A DNA stretch of 64,000 bases from Oceaniovalibus sp. ACAM 378 (GCF_008085915.1 NZ_VSJK01000001.1:1-64000), one strand, 5' to 3'. Positions 8,817 to 20,127 are shown, counted from the stretch's first letter. Numbers and translations are program-made. Notes: generated by a model not told the origin, from the letters alone.

Positions 8817-9295
8817 GCGGTTCTCCCCTGCATCTTTGCCGCCGCCGTCAGGATGGCGTCGACGATGGGTTCGTATCCGGTGCACCGGCACAGATTGCCG
8901 CTGATCGCCTCAATCACCTGATCCCTTGTCGGATTTGGTGTCTGGTCAAGCAGTGCCTTGGCCGACATCAACATACCGGCAGTGCAGAATCCGCATTGCG
9001 CGGCGAACCCCTCCATAAAGGCGGTCTGCAGCGGGTGAAGTTCCGGCCCGACCGCCAGCCCGCCAGTGGTCGAGATACGCCGCCCCTCGGCCATTTCGGC
9101 GAGGGTGAGACAGGACAGATGCGGCACCCCGTCAATCAGCACGGTGCAGGCGCCACAGGCGCCCTGAGCACAGCCCTCTTTTGGCGTCAGATCGCCCGCG
9201 CCCCGGCGCAAGACGTCCAACAGGTTGCTGCCGGGAACTACAAACACCCCGATTTCGGCGTCGTTCAGCGTGAAGGTCAGCGGTACTTTGGCCAT
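8813..9295 (-). CDS. Molybdenum hydroxylase [2Fe-2S] small subunit, CoxS-like
   Basis: This 160-residue protein has both iron-sulfur domains of the family. The plant-type ferredoxin cluster uses Cys42, Cys47, Cys50 and Cys62 (CAQGACGAC and SC). The helical domain cluster uses Cys101, Cys104, Cys136 and Cys138 (CGFC, CRC). It passes electrons from the molybdenum centre to the FAD subunit. The ATG at 9293-9295 shares its A with the stop of the FAD subunit (TGATG) and follows GGAGACAAGG, which decides the start over longer frames. It overlaps the molybdopterin gene by ATGA. Confidence 0.95.
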   Translation of the reverse strand: MAKVPLTFTLNDAEIGVFVVPGSNLLDVLRRGAGDLTPKEGCAQGACGACTVLIDGVPHLSCLTLAEMAEGRRISTTGGLAVGPELHPLQTAFMEGFAAQCGFCTAGMLMSAKALLDQTPNPTRDQVIEAISGNLCRCTGYEPIVDAILTAAAKMQGRTA

Positions 9296-10086
9296 CACCT
9301 TGTCTCCAACAAAAGTCGTTTGAGATGCACCGGCGCGACTGCGCGGCGATACCACGCGGTTGCCAGCGGATCATCGGCGGGTTGCAACCCGTCACAACAT
9401 ACCGCCAAAGCCGCGGCGATCCCCGGCTCGGTCAGGTCGCGCCCGCGCAGCGCCTGTTCCGCCGCCTTCGCCCGCAGCGGAGTCGGCCCCATGGTGCCAA
9501 AGGCAATCCGCGCCTCGTCAATCCGGCCCGAGCCGCGCAGCCACAGGGCAATCGCCATCATCGACGCACCTTTCGGTTTCACGCGGCTGATCTTGGCAAA
9601 GCGGAATTCCCGCTCGGACACCCGTGGCACAGTGACGGCCACCACCAACCCGCGCGCCCGGTCACGCCCCGACAGGAAGCTCTCCATCGGCTGGTTTTGC
9701 CCGTCAGCCATTTGCACCGTTGCATCCAGCGCAAGCAGTGCGGTGGCGAAGTCACCAAAGGGCGCCGCGGCGAACAGATTGCCGCCGACCGTCCCCATGT
9801 TGCGCACCGCCGGACCACCGATGACCCGCGCCACAGGATGGAGAAACCCTGCATCACGCGACGCCAGAACGTCGGCCATCGTCGCCCCCGCGCCGATCCT
9901 CACCCCCTGCCCCTCATTGCGGATGGTTCGGTCGATCTCGCGACTTATCACAATCCGATCAAAGCTTTGATCGCCATAGTTCACAGCCCGCATCAACAGC
10001 GTCCCACCGCCGATATAGCGCGCCCGATCGCCGATCGCCTGCGATGCTTCGCGCAGGGTCGGATATGTCTCAACACTCAAGCTCAT
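9295..10086 (-). CDS. Molybdenum hydroxylase FAD-binding medium subunit, CoxM-like
   Basis: This is a 263-residue protein of the FAD-binding dehydrogenase subunit family. The flavin pyrophosphate motifs RYIGGGTLLM (about 24-33) and NMGTVGGNLFAAAPFGD (about 95-112) are intact, and a CO-dehydrogenase flavoprotein C-terminal domain follows. It re-oxidises the small subunit and passes electrons to an acceptor. The gene order medium-small-large is the common one for CoxMSL-type enzymes. The start overlaps the stop of the upstream SRPBCC gene (ATGA). Confidence 0.94.
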   Translation of the reverse strand: MSLSVETYPTLREASQAIGDRARYIGGGTLLMRAVNYGDQSFDRIVISREIDRTIRNEGQGVRIGAGATMADVLASRDAGFLHPVARVIGGPAVRNMGTVGGNLFAAAPFGDFATALLALDATVQMADGQNQPMESFLSGRDRARGLVVAVTVPRVSEREFRFAKISRVKPKGASMMAIALWLRGSGRIDEARIAFGTMGPTPLRAKAAEQALRGRDLTEPGIAAALAVCCDGLQPADDPLATAWYRRAVAPVHLKRLLLETR

Positions 10087-10529
10087 GCGCCCTCCAGCCC
10101 CATATGCGTGCGGATTGCGTCGAGCCCCGCGGAGTAAATGTTATCGCCCACCATCGCCGCCAGCTCGGCCTCGCGCCCCTTGGGGGTGTCAAAGCGGCTG
10201 CGCCAATCACAGAAGGTGTGATCGCTGTCGGTCACCGGGATCAGCCGCAAATGCGCGACATAGTTCAGCAGCGGAATCGGCGTATCCAGCAGGCAATAAC
10301 TGAAGGTGGTTTCAGCGTCCGAAAGGCTCAGCAATTGCTCGCGCAGCTCCGACCCGTCAGCCAGCCGAAACGCACGCACACATCCGACACGGTCACTGTC
10401 GCGGCCCCGCTCGATGGCGCTTGTTGCCACGGCGGGATGCCAGCGGTCATGGCCGTTAAAATCGCGCACCACATCCCACACCGCCTCAATCGGCGCCGCC
10501 AGAATAGTGCTGCGGATGACGGTGACCAT
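10083..10529 (-). CDS. SRPBCC-family protein (second of a tandem pair)
   Basis: This 148-residue protein of the START/Bet v1-like fold begins MVTVIRSTILAAPIEAVWDVVRDF, the usual first strand and helix of SRPBCC proteins, which bind hydrophobic ligands. It is a diverged paralogue of the gene just upstream: both keep VWxxxRDFN, WHPA/WHPR, DxxGCxRxF and a C-terminal amphipathic helix. CoxG-like members of this fold occur beside molybdenum hydroxylases and may help membrane recruitment. The ATG at 10527-10529 was preferred to one four codons earlier because it follows GGGGG at good spacing and leaves one base after the upstream stop. Confidence 0.85.
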   Translation of the reverse strand: MVTVIRSTILAAPIEAVWDVVRDFNGHDRWHPAVATSAIERGRDSDRVGCVRAFRLADGSELREQLLSLSDAETTFSYCLLDTPIPLLNYVAHLRLIPVTDSDHTFCDWRSRFDTPKGREAELAAMVGDNIYSAGLDAIRTHMGLEGA

Positions 10530-10530
10530 C

Positions 10531-10968
10531 TCAGCCCCCAAAATGCCGTTTCAGCGCGTCGAAACCGCCCTGAAACACATTGGTCCCGATCCCGCTTATC
10601 AGATCGGCTTCATCCTTCGCCTCACACTCGAATTCTGCCGACCATTCGGCAAATGTCCGTAGGCCATCGGTCACGGGGGTCAGTCGAACCGTCGCCATAT
10701 AGTCCCACAGGGGCATTGGGCCCTCAACCATGGAATAGGTGAAGAACGTATCGTAATCACTTAGTCCCAATAACTTTTCACGGATCATATCACCATTCTG
10801 AAGGTGAAAGTTTCGAATGCAGCCGATCTTGTCTCCCGGCAGGGCGTCTTCGATCCGGCTGTCGCGGATGCGCGGGTGCCATTTTGGCATGGCGTTGAAA
10901 TCGCGGATCCTTTCCCAGACGCGCGATGCCTCGGCGGGGATGACGGAACTGATGAAAACACGTGCCAT
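10531..10968 (-). CDS. SRPBCC-family protein (first of a tandem pair)
   Basis: This 145-residue protein begins MARVFISSVIPAEASRVWERI and shows the same fold and motifs as the following gene, so the pair arose by tandem duplication. SRPBCC proteins have a deep hydrophobic pocket for small ligands or lipids. Its ATG directly abuts the TAA stop of the giant flotillin-like gene, and its TGA is one base before the next ATG, so all three are co-translated. I infer a helper role for the downstream hydroxylase or the membrane scaffold. A catalytic role such as a cyclase or dehydratase is also possible. Confidence 0.85.
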   Translation of the reverse strand: MARVFISSVIPAEASRVWERIRDFNAMPKWHPRIRDSRIEDALPGDKIGCIRNFHLQNGDMIREKLLGLSDYDTFFTYSMVEGPMPLWDYMATVRLTPVTDGLRTFAEWSAEFECEAKDEADLISGIGTNVFQGGFDALKRHFGG

Positions 10969-13900
10969 TTACGATTTCTCCCCGGGCTTTTCGCCCGCCG
11001 GTTTTGAGGACTTGGCGCGGGCCATCTCGTTTGCCGCGCGCGTCATGTCCGAGGCATTGCGGAATATGTCGGACTTGCCGATATTCGCACCGTCCAGCCC
11101 GATATCAGCCAGCAAACTGTCGACCATCGGCGCCTGCACACGGTAGCGCAAGGCGCTGTTCATCACCTCGTCCGTCGGGCTTGAACCGCCGCCGCCGCTG
11201 CCGCCCGGCGATCCATCGGCCCAGTTCAGCCCCTGTGTGCCGCTGCCGCCCAGTTGCATGATCCGGATATCGTTGATCTTTTCCAACGGCTTGACGCTGG
11301 CGGCGACGATGCCTTCCACATGCTCGAGCATCTTGCGCTTGAACAGCGAGGTGCGCGCGCCTTCGGTCAGAACGTTCTCGGCCTCGTTGATCAGCTTCTG
11401 CGCCTCGGCCTCGACTGCGCTGCGGATCTTGTCGGCCTCGGCCTTGATGCGGGTCTTTTCCGCCTCCAGTTCGGCCGCTGTCACGCCGACAACCTTGCGA
11501 CGCGACGCCTCTTCACGCTCGCCTGCGGTCTTGACCTTCTCTGCGGCCTCGACGGCGCGGGCGCGGGCATTGTCGGCCTCAATGGCGGCAGCGGATTGAT
11601 CCAGCGACTTCTGATACAGCGCGATGGCTTTTTCCATAATTGCCTCTTCCACGGCCCTTTCGCGGCCGATTTCAAGACGCCGACGCTCGGTCTGGTGGCC
11701 GATGCGGGCATCATCCAGCCCGCGTTCCGACGCGATACGGGCCCGCTCAATCTCTTCCTGACTGGCAATCTCGGCCTCGTTCAAGGCCTGAACCCGAGCG
11801 ATTTCAAGCTGTTCCAGCGCACGGCGGCGCTCCAAACGTCTCGCCTCCAACTCCTGCTCGGCGCCGATCCTTTCGGCGTCTACCGTTTTGGTCTTGGCAA
11901 CCCGGGCGGCCTCGATGGCCTGATCCGCAGCGATCTGGGCAGCATCCAACGCCTGGTTCCGCTGGATCTCCAGATCCCGGATCTTGCGGTCGCGGGCAAT
12001 CTTCTCGATGGTCGTCTCGGACTCTTTCTCGATCCGCTGACCGTCGATCAACCGGCGGGATGAGATTTCAGCCGCCTCGATCGCCTCGTGCTTCTCAATC
12101 TCGCGACTGCGGATTTCAGCGTCACGGGCGATTTCGGCCGCCCGGGTGCGAACGGATTCAGCGATCTTGGCGGCACTGACCACTTCCTGAGCGGTTGTTG
12201 TGGCCACGTCGATGGCGCGGTTGCGGGCAATCTCACGCTCGCGCATGTCTTGTTCATAGGCAATGCGCTCGGCGGCCAGCTTTTTCTCCTTGGCGATGCG
12301 TTTCGCCTCGACCGCTTCCTGTTTGGCGGTTTCAGCAAATGCAACCGCCTGTTCGCGAGCCAGATCGCGCTCTTTCGTGCGTTCTTCGCTTTCAATCCTC
12401 TCGACGGCGGTACGGGCATCGGTGGCGATGCGGGACTTATCCACAGCCTCGCGCGCCGCGATTTCGGCCTGTTCTATGGCCTCGTTGCGCGCGATTTCCA
12501 ATCCACGCACGCGCTGCTCCTGCGCAATCCGTTCCTTGCTGGTCATTTCCGAGGCTTCGATTTCGGCCTTGTCCAACACGCGACGCTGTTCAATTTCCAA
12601 CGCACGAGTGGCCTGCTGGCTTTCGATCCGTTCAGCGGCAAGCATCTTTTCACGGGCGATCCGCGCAGCCTCAATCGCTTGTTCACTTGCGATTTCAGCA
12701 GCTTCAAGCGCTTTCCTGCGTTCGATTTCCAGCGTGCGGGTTTCCCTGTCCGAACTGATGCGCTCGGCGCTGATCGTCCGCTCCTGGGCGATGCGCAGCC
12801 GTTCTGATGCCTCTCGACTGGCGATCTCGGCTTCTTCGATGGCAAGGTTGCGCGCAATCTCCTTCTCTCGGGTGTTGCGTTCTGAATCAATCCGCGCCTC
12901 GGTGATTTCCCGCTCCTGCGCGATCTTGGCTTTTTCGATCACCTCGCGAGCAGAAAGATCGGCCGCTTCGATGATGCGTTTGCGATTGATCTCGCTGCTC
13001 TGGGTTTGCAGATCCTTCTCGATCCGCGCCTCGGTTAAGCTGCGCTCCTGCGCAATACGCGCCTTTTCAATGGATTCGCGGGCGGAAATCTCGGCTGCGT
13101 CGGTGTCGCGGGTGTTGGTGATCCGCGCCTCGGTCAGGGTACGTTCCTGCAGGATGCGCGCCTTTTCGACGACTTCGCGGGTTGAAATCTCGGCCTCGTC
13201 GATCACCCGCTGGCGTTCAATTTCATGCTGTCGGATTTTCCGTTCCGAGGCAATTCGGGCTTCGGCGATCTGCTCTTCGTTTGAGATCCGGGCACGTTCG
13301 ATGGCCTCGCGGCTGAGCAGGGTCGCCTCTTCCCCCTCCTTTTCCCGTTCGCCACGTTCGCGGGCAAGGTCGGCACGCTGCTGGGCGCGACGGAATTCGA
13401 TATCACGCTCTTGATCCAGCCGGGCCGATTCCGATTCACGTTCAATATCAAGGCTCTGCCGCTCGGCTTCAAGGTTGCGCGTGCGGATCTTGATCATCGT
13501 ATCCTGTTCGATGTCATTCCGGAGCTTGCGTCGCCCCTCGATCGCCTCAATCACCGAAGTCAGACCTTCGGCGTCGAACCGATTGGAAGGATTGAAATAT
13601 TCGATATCCGTCTGATCGATATCCAGGATCGCAACGCTTTCCAGTTCCAACCCGTTTTTATCCAACCCCTCCTGCGCATAGGCCAGCACCCGGCGCACAT
13701 ATTCGCCGCGCTGTTCGTGCAGTTCTTCCATCGTCATTTCCGACGCGACCGCGCGCATCGCCGACACGAATTTCCCAGACAATAACTGGTGAATCCGCTC
13801 GGGCTCCAACGTCCGGCGCCCAAGGGTAGAGGCTGCGAGGGTGACCGCCTGCCGCGTCTGCGCCACGCGGACATAGAACGACGCCTCGATGTCCACGCGC

Positions 13901-14172
13901 ATCCGGTCCTTGGTGATCAGCGCACGGTCCTTTTCCCGGGTCACGTTCAGATCGAGCGAATTCATGTTGACCGGCGTGATGTCGTGAATGATCGGCCAGA
14001 CAAAAGCACCGCCGTCGATCACCACCTTTTCCCCCAGGAATCCGGTGCGGACAAAGGCGATTTCCTTGGTCGAGCGGCGATACAGCCAGTTCATCACCCA
14101 ATACAGGATGAAGATGACGATCACCGCCATGATCAGCCACAGGATGAGCTGTCCTATCAATTGTCCGGTCAT
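10969..14172 (-). CDS. Giant flotillin-like SPFH protein with a 561-residue hendecad stalk
   Basis: This 1067-residue protein has one N-terminal membrane helix (about 8-28) and an SPFH/band-7 domain (about 32-215), then a helical region of exceptional regularity. Residues 283-843 divide without a gap into 51 consecutive 11-residue units of the type A-E/R-I-A-x-x-E/R-x-I-E-x. A flotillin-like C-terminal helical part follows (844-960), then a Gly-rich stretch (GGSGGGGSS) and a charged tail. Ordinary flotillins are about half this length. SPFH proteins oligomerise into membrane cages or rafts. This one lies between transporter and hydroxylase genes, so it may scaffold them at the membrane. The ORF boundaries and domains are clear, and the function is inference. 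Confidence 0.9.
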   Translation of the reverse strand: MTGQLIGQLILWLIMAVIVIFILYWVMNWLYRRSTKEIAFVRTGFLGEKVVIDGGAFVWPIIHDITPVNMNSLDLNVTREKDRALITKDRMRVDIEASFYVRVAQTRQAVTLAASTLGRRTLEPERIHQLLSGKFVSAMRAVASEMTMEELHEQRGEYVRRVLAYAQEGLDKNGLELESVAILDIDQTDIEYFNPSNRFDAEGLTSVIEAIEGRRKLRNDIEQDTMIKIRTRNLEAERQSLDIERESESARLDQERDIEFRRAQQRADLARERGEREKEGEEATLLSREAIERARISNEEQIAEARIASERKIRQHEIERQRVIDEAEISTREVVEKARILQERTLTEARITNTRDTDAAEISARESIEKARIAQERSLTEARIEKDLQTQSSEINRKRIIEAADLSAREVIEKAKIAQEREITEARIDSERNTREKEIARNLAIEEAEIASREASERLRIAQERTISAERISSDRETRTLEIERRKALEAAEIASEQAIEAARIAREKMLAAERIESQQATRALEIEQRRVLDKAEIEASEMTSKERIAQEQRVRGLEIARNEAIEQAEIAAREAVDKSRIATDARTAVERIESEERTKERDLAREQAVAFAETAKQEAVEAKRIAKEKKLAAERIAYEQDMREREIARNRAIDVATTTAQEVVSAAKIAESVRTRAAEIARDAEIRSREIEKHEAIEAAEISSRRLIDGQRIEKESETTIEKIARDRKIRDLEIQRNQALDAAQIAADQAIEAARVAKTKTVDAERIGAEQELEARRLERRRALEQLEIARVQALNEAEIASQEEIERARIASERGLDDARIGHQTERRRLEIGRERAVEEAIMEKAIALYQKSLDQSAAAIEADNARARAVEAAEKVKTAGEREEASRRKVVGVTAAELEAEKTRIKAEADKIRSAVEAEAQKLINEAENVLTEGARTSLFKRKMLEHVEGIVAASVKPLEKINDIRIMQLGGSGTQGLNWADGSPGGSGGGGSSPTDEVMNSALRYRVQAPMVDSLLADIGLDGANIGKSDIFRNASDMTRAANEMARAKSSKPAGEKPGEKS
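11644..13326 (-). repeat. 51-unit hendecad coding repeat in the flotillin-like gene
   Basis: Each 33-base unit encodes 11 residues with Ile, Leu or Val mostly at position 3 and a second aliphatic near position 9, for example ARIAQERTLTE-like and AEIASREAIEK-like units. Units usually cycle in sets of four (44 residues): AEI, ARI, ERI/ARI and xEIERxxAIE types. The set shortens to three in a few places, for example near units 5-8 and 24-27. The DNA copies are diverged, so this is an old expansion. An 11-residue period fits three helical turns and predicts a nearly straight coiled coil. Confidence 0.9.
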
Positions 14173-14208
14173 GTGTTAATCCTCATGTACTGGGTGAATT
14201 CCGTCGCT

Positions 14209-15033
14209 CTAGCGGCTGATATTCTTGAATTTTCTAGTTTGTTCAGTAAGTGCTATCTCGGTCGGAAGACGCTCCATCGACGAAGCGCCATAGAACCCGT
14301 GACAGTGCTTCGTGTTCTTCAGGACGTATTCGGCATCTTCGGGCATCGCCACCGGGCCGCCATGTACAAGCACGATAACATCGGGGTTCACCTCCAGTGC
14401 CGCCTTCGCCCAGGCATCGGTCAGTCCCGGCGCCTGCTCCAGCGTCACGCCGGTTTCCGCGCCGATGGACCCGCCGGTCGTCAGGCCCAGATGGACGACG
14501 ATGATATCGGCACCTGCCCCGGCCATCGCGCGGGCGTCATCCTCGCAAAACACGTAAGGCGTTGTCAGCATGTCCTTTTCATGGGCCATGCGGATCATGT
14601 CGACCTCGAGAGAAAAGGACATTCCGGTCTCTTCCAGATTGGCGCGAAACGTCCCGTCAATCAGCCCGACAGTGGGAAAGTTCTGCACCCCCGAAAATCC
14701 CGCGGCCTTGATCTGATCCAGAAACTTGTCCATCAGCCGAAACGGGTCCGAGGCACAGACCCCGGCCAGCACCGGCGTATGTTTGACCACCGGAAGAACC
14801 TCGCCCGCCATTTCCATCACCACGGCGTTCGCGTCACCGTAAGGCATCAGCCCCGCCAGCGATCCGCGCCCGGCCATACGATACCGACCCGAGTTGTAGA
14901 TGACGATCAGGTCGATCCCCCCCGCCTCTTCGCATTTTGCCGACAGGCCGGTCCCGGCGCCGCCACCGACAATGGGTGTGCCCGCGTCGCGCATGGCACG
15001 GAATTTCTTCATAAGTTCGGTGCGGTCATGCAT
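14209..15033 (-). CDS. PEP-hydrolase-family TIM-barrel protein
   Basis: This 274-residue protein belongs to the phosphoenolpyruvate hydrolase-like TIM-barrel family (PF09370 type). Typical segments are [20 protein letters not shown] near the start, then [21 protein letters not shown] and the GASSMERLP end. It usually occurs next to, or fused with, a Tm-1-like UPF0261 protein, and that partner is indeed the upstream gene here, two bases away. The biochemical role of the pair is poorly defined, and lyase or hydrolase activity on a small acid is assumed from the fold. The spacing places it in the Liv transporter transcript. Confidence 0.88.
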   Translation of the reverse strand: MHDRTELMKKFRAMRDAGTPIVGGGAGTGLSAKCEEAGGIDLIVIYNSGRYRMAGRGSLAGLMPYGDANAVVMEMAGEVLPVVKHTPVLAGVCASDPFRLMDKFLDQIKAAGFSGVQNFPTVGLIDGTFRANLEETGMSFSLEVDMIRMAHEKDMLTTPYVFCEDDARAMAGAGADIIVVHLGLTTGGSIGAETGVTLEQAPGLTDAWAKAALEVNPDVIVLVHGGPVAMPEDAEYVLKNTKHCHGFYGASSMERLPTEIALTEQTRKFKNISR

Positions 15034-15035
15034 CT

Positions 15036-17163
<2,128 letters not shown>

Positions 17164-17171
<8 letters not shown>

Positions 17172-17958
17172 GACCACCCCCAAGATACAGCGCCTGCACT
17201 TCGGGATCTTCCTCGATCTCGGCCGGTTTGCCCTCTTTGAAGATGCGGCCATTGTGCATCATCGTCACCCGGTCGGACACGCGCAGCGCGACATCCATGT
17301 CATGTTCGATGATGATAAATCCCACATGGCCCGGCAGGCCGGTCAGGATATCGACCAGCTCGCGCCGTTCGGTGGGCGACAGCCCTGCCGCGGGTTCATC
17401 GAACAGGATGAAGCGCGGCGCGCCCGACAGGGCCATCGCGATTTCCAACTGCCGCTGCTGACCATAGGACAGATTGCTGACCATCGTGTCACGCACATCA
17501 TCCAGGTGGACAACGCGCACCAGATCCTCGGCCGATTGCATCAAAGCGTCATTGCGGCGGGGACGCAGCAGGGAAAACCGCCCACGCGACACGCCCCGGC
17601 AGGCCAGATAGATATTGTCGATCACAGACAGACCGGTAAACAACAGCGATATCTGATAGGTACGGCGCAACCCCCGGCGAATACGCTCTTGCGCGGGAAA
17701 GCCGGTCACATCCTCGCCGAAGAACCGGATCGAGCCTGTGGTCGGGGGGAAATCGCCGGTGATGCAGTTGAACAGAGTCGTTTTGCCCGCACCGTTGCTG
17801 CCCAGAACCGCGCGCCGCTCGCCCGGCTTGACCGTCATGTCGATGTCGCCCAGAGCCTCAAGCGCGCCGAACATTTTACTGACCCCGCGCAGTTCCAAAG
17901 CATTGGCGGTGCCGGTGGCGGCCATCCTGTCGGAGATATTGGTGGCGGAAACGCTCAT
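17164..17958 (-). CDS. livG: Branched-chain-amino-acid-type ABC transporter ATPase LivG
   Basis: This 264-residue ABC ATPase has P-loop GSNGAGKTT (53-61), signature LSYGQQRQLE, Walker B ILFDEP and the LivG-type extra segment between Walker A and signature. It pairs with LivF to drive uptake through LivH/LivM. The start was set at the ATG overlapping the livM stop (ATGA), preceded by GGGGGCCAGAG. A longer frame upstream reads into livM. The transported solute is unknown and, given the neighbours, need not be an amino acid. Confidence 0.93.
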
Positions 17959-19004
17959 CTCTGGCCCCCGGTCAATGGATCGCGGCGACGGCTTGCCTTG
18001 AGCTTTTCCCACAGGCCGAGCAGGCCGTCGGGTGAAAAGAATACGATGATCAGAAACCCCATCCCGATCAGCAGCTGGAACCGTTCACCCCCAAGCCCAA
18101 GCGCGATCAGCACATCCACCGCAAAAGTCTTGAGCAGTACAAAGATGAAAGCACCGATAAAAGCGCCGATCGGATGACGCAGCCCGCCGATCACCGCGAT
18201 CACCAGAATGTCGATGGCAGACTGGATTCCTACGGTTCCGGGCGAGATCTGCGCCGACTGCCAGGTCAGAAGAATGCCGCCAATTCCGGCAATCACCGCC
18301 GCGAAGGCATAGGCGGCAACCCGGTGTGCCGTCACATTATACCCCAGCGCGGCCATGCGGCGCGGGTTGTCACGAACCCCCTGCAACGCCAGCCCGAACG
18401 GCGCACGCGATACATAAAGCACCGCGCCAAACCCGGTAACGGCCCAGAACATCGTAAGGTAATAGAACGCCTCGGGGCCGCGCCAGTCGATCCCGAACAG
18501 CTCTGGCGGCAGGACCGAGTTGAACCCCTGAAACCCGTTGAACAGCTCATAGTTCTGCCGGGTGAAATAGAAGAACGCTGCCGCGATGGCGAGCGTGATC
18601 ATGATGGTGTAAATACCCTCGGTCCGCACAGCCAGCCAGCCAACCGCGGTAGCAAAGATAACCGTCAGGAACAGCGCAAGCGGGATCACGATCCACCACG
18701 GCCAGCCCTGCGATATGCCGCTGATCGCACTGTCGCCAAAGATCGCGACCATATAGCCCGCAAACCCCGCAAATGCCATTTGTGCCAGCGAAACCATGCC
18801 GCCATAACCGCCGAGAAACATCAGCGACAGCGCGATCAGACCAAGGATGAACGTCCAGCCCATGATCTGGAACATCACGAAATCGCTGGCAAATGCCGGT
18901 ATGATCAGCAGCAGGATGCCAAGCACCCAATAGGCGGGTGGGACGGACGCAATCCGGCGACGCAGGTCCGTGGTCGTGGTGCGAGGAGAGTCGATAGCCA
19001 CCAT
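17955..19004 (-). CDS. livM: Branched-chain-amino-acid-type ABC permease LivM
   Basis: This 349-residue polytopic inner-membrane protein has about nine to ten hydrophobic segments and the LivM hallmark block GLIALSLMFLGGYGGMVSLAQMAFAG (about 70-95), plus a C-terminal GxxRHPIGAFIGA loop that contacts the ATPase. It forms the translocation channel with LivH. The ATG at 19002-19004 is one base after the livH stop. A frame extending 16 codons further would overlap livH and is less likely. Confidence 0.92.
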   Translation of the reverse strand: MVAIDSPRTTTTDLRRRIASVPPAYWVLGILLLIIPAFASDFVMFQIMGWTFILGLIALSLMFLGGYGGMVSLAQMAFAGFAGYMVAIFGDSAISGISQGWPWWIVIPLALFLTVIFATAVGWLAVRTEGIYTIMITLAIAAAFFYFTRQNYELFNGFQGFNSVLPPELFGIDWRGPEAFYYLTMFWAVTGFGAVLYVSRAPFGLALQGVRDNPRRMAALGYNVTAHRVAAYAFAAVIAGIGGILLTWQSAQISPGTVGIQSAIDILVIAVIGGLRHPIGAFIGAFIFVLLKTFAVDVLIALGLGGERFQLLIGMGFLIIVFFSPDGLLGLWEKLKASRRRDPLTGGQR

Positions 19005-19005
19005 A

Positions 19006-20016
19006 TCAGGCGCGCCCCAACAAGCCTTGCGGGCGGAAGGCCAGCACGACAACCATGATCAGAAAAGTCAGCACCACGGCATAGGTGGGGAAATATACCG
19101 ATCCGAATTGTTCGGCCAATCCGATCAGCAATGCGCCGAGAGCCGCTCCGGGGATCGACCCCATGCCACCGACGATCACCACAACGAGGCTTGCGAGAAG
19201 GAACCGGATATCTTCCCCCGGGGCGATGGATTGGAAGGTGCCGCCGACCACGCCGGCGATCCCGGCCAGCCCCGCGCCAAAGGCAAAGACGCCGACAAAC
19301 ACGATCTGAATCCGCGCACCCGTCGCCGACAGCATGTCACGGTCATCGACCCCGGCACGGATCATCATACCGATGCGCGTCTTGTTCAGCGCCAGCCACA
19401 TCGCCACCCCGACGACGACCGAAGCCGCAAAGATCACGATGCGCACCATCGGATACTTCATGAACACCGGTTCGCCCGAAGATTTGACGGCGGTCACGAA
19501 AAATGTGTCCATCGGGCCCGACAACCACTGCGGCGGTGTAATGTTATAAAAATCGCCGCCGAACCCCCAGAGCATCAAGTCAGCCACGACGATGGAAATC
19601 CCGATGGTGACAAGCGTCTGGCGCAAATCCTCGCCCTCCATCCGCCGGAAGACCAGAACTTGCAGCAGGATGCCGAAGAACCCGACGACGACAAAGGCAA
19701 CCGGAAAGGCCAGCAACCAATATCCCGTCGCCTCGGCGGCAAAATATCCGACATAGCCCCCCAGCAGATAGAGCGAGCCATGGGCCAGATTGACATTGCG
19801 CATCAGTCCAAAGATCAGGGTGAACCCGCTGGCCACCAGAAAATACAGCCCGCCCAAGGTGATGCCATTGAACAATGCGTTCAGAAACACCTTTTTGCGG
19901 CCGATCACGTCTTCCAGCCCGTCAGGCCAGACCGCAAAGATCATCCACAGCAGAATCGCCGCGACCACGGCGATAATCGCGGCCCAGACCGGATGGCGGG
20001 TGGCAAAGAGCCTCAT
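19006..20016 (-). CDS. livH: Branched-chain-amino-acid-type ABC permease LivH
   Basis: This 336-residue permease has the LivH block GITLGGLYFLVASGFTLIFG (about 50-70), NLAHGSLYLLGGY and the C-terminal coupling loop GGMGSIPGAALGALLIG. It is about 40 residues longer than many LivH proteins because of an extra N-terminal hydrophobic helix (about 10-30). It is the first main gene of the livHM-G-F/Tm-1 transcript. Its ATG overlaps the stop of a 24-codon reading frame (see 20013-20087), so translation may be coupled. Confidence 0.92.
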   Translation of the reverse strand: MRLFATRHPVWAAIIAVVAAILLWMIFAVWPDGLEDVIGRKKVFLNALFNGITLGGLYFLVASGFTLIFGLMRNVNLAHGSLYLLGGYVGYFAAEATGYWLLAFPVAFVVVGFFGILLQVLVFRRMEGEDLRQTLVTIGISIVVADLMLWGFGGDFYNITPPQWLSGPMDTFFVTAVKSSGEPVFMKYPMVRIVIFAASVVVGVAMWLALNKTRIGMMIRAGVDDRDMLSATGARIQIVFVGVFAFGAGLAGIAGVVGGTFQSIAPGEDIRFLLASLVVVIVGGMGSIPGAALGALLIGLAEQFGSVYFPTYAVVLTFLIMVVVLAFRPQGLLGRA

Positions 20017-20087
20017 CCGGTGCAGGATTCCCGGCGGCTTCGCTGCCCCGATCCCGATTGCTGCGCGTTTCGCGATCCCATTGTCAT
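20013..20087 (-). CDS. Possible 24-codon leader peptide coupled to livH
   Basis: An ATG at 20085-20087 stands behind a strong ribosome-binding site (GGGAGGATTTG) and opens a 24-codon frame, beginning MTMGSRNAQQ and ending in a TGA that overlaps the livH ATG (ATGA). LivH itself has no clear site of its own immediately upstream. The simplest reading is a translated leader that feeds ribosomes into livH. The peptide is Ser/Arg/Gln-rich with no recognisable function. A chance frame cannot be excluded. Confidence 0.45.
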   Translation of the reverse strand: MTMGSRNAQQSGSGQRSRRESCTG

Positions 20088-20127
20088 CAAATCCTCCCGC
20101 GCCCTGTTCCCGGGCCCTGCGGCGATG

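Noticed and set aside
5828-10086. True aerobic CO dehydrogenase (coxMSL)
   Set aside because: The active-site loop reads AMRGFG rather than the AYxCSFR of form I CO dehydrogenase, so only a general molybdenum hydroxylase is supported despite CoxDE-like partners.
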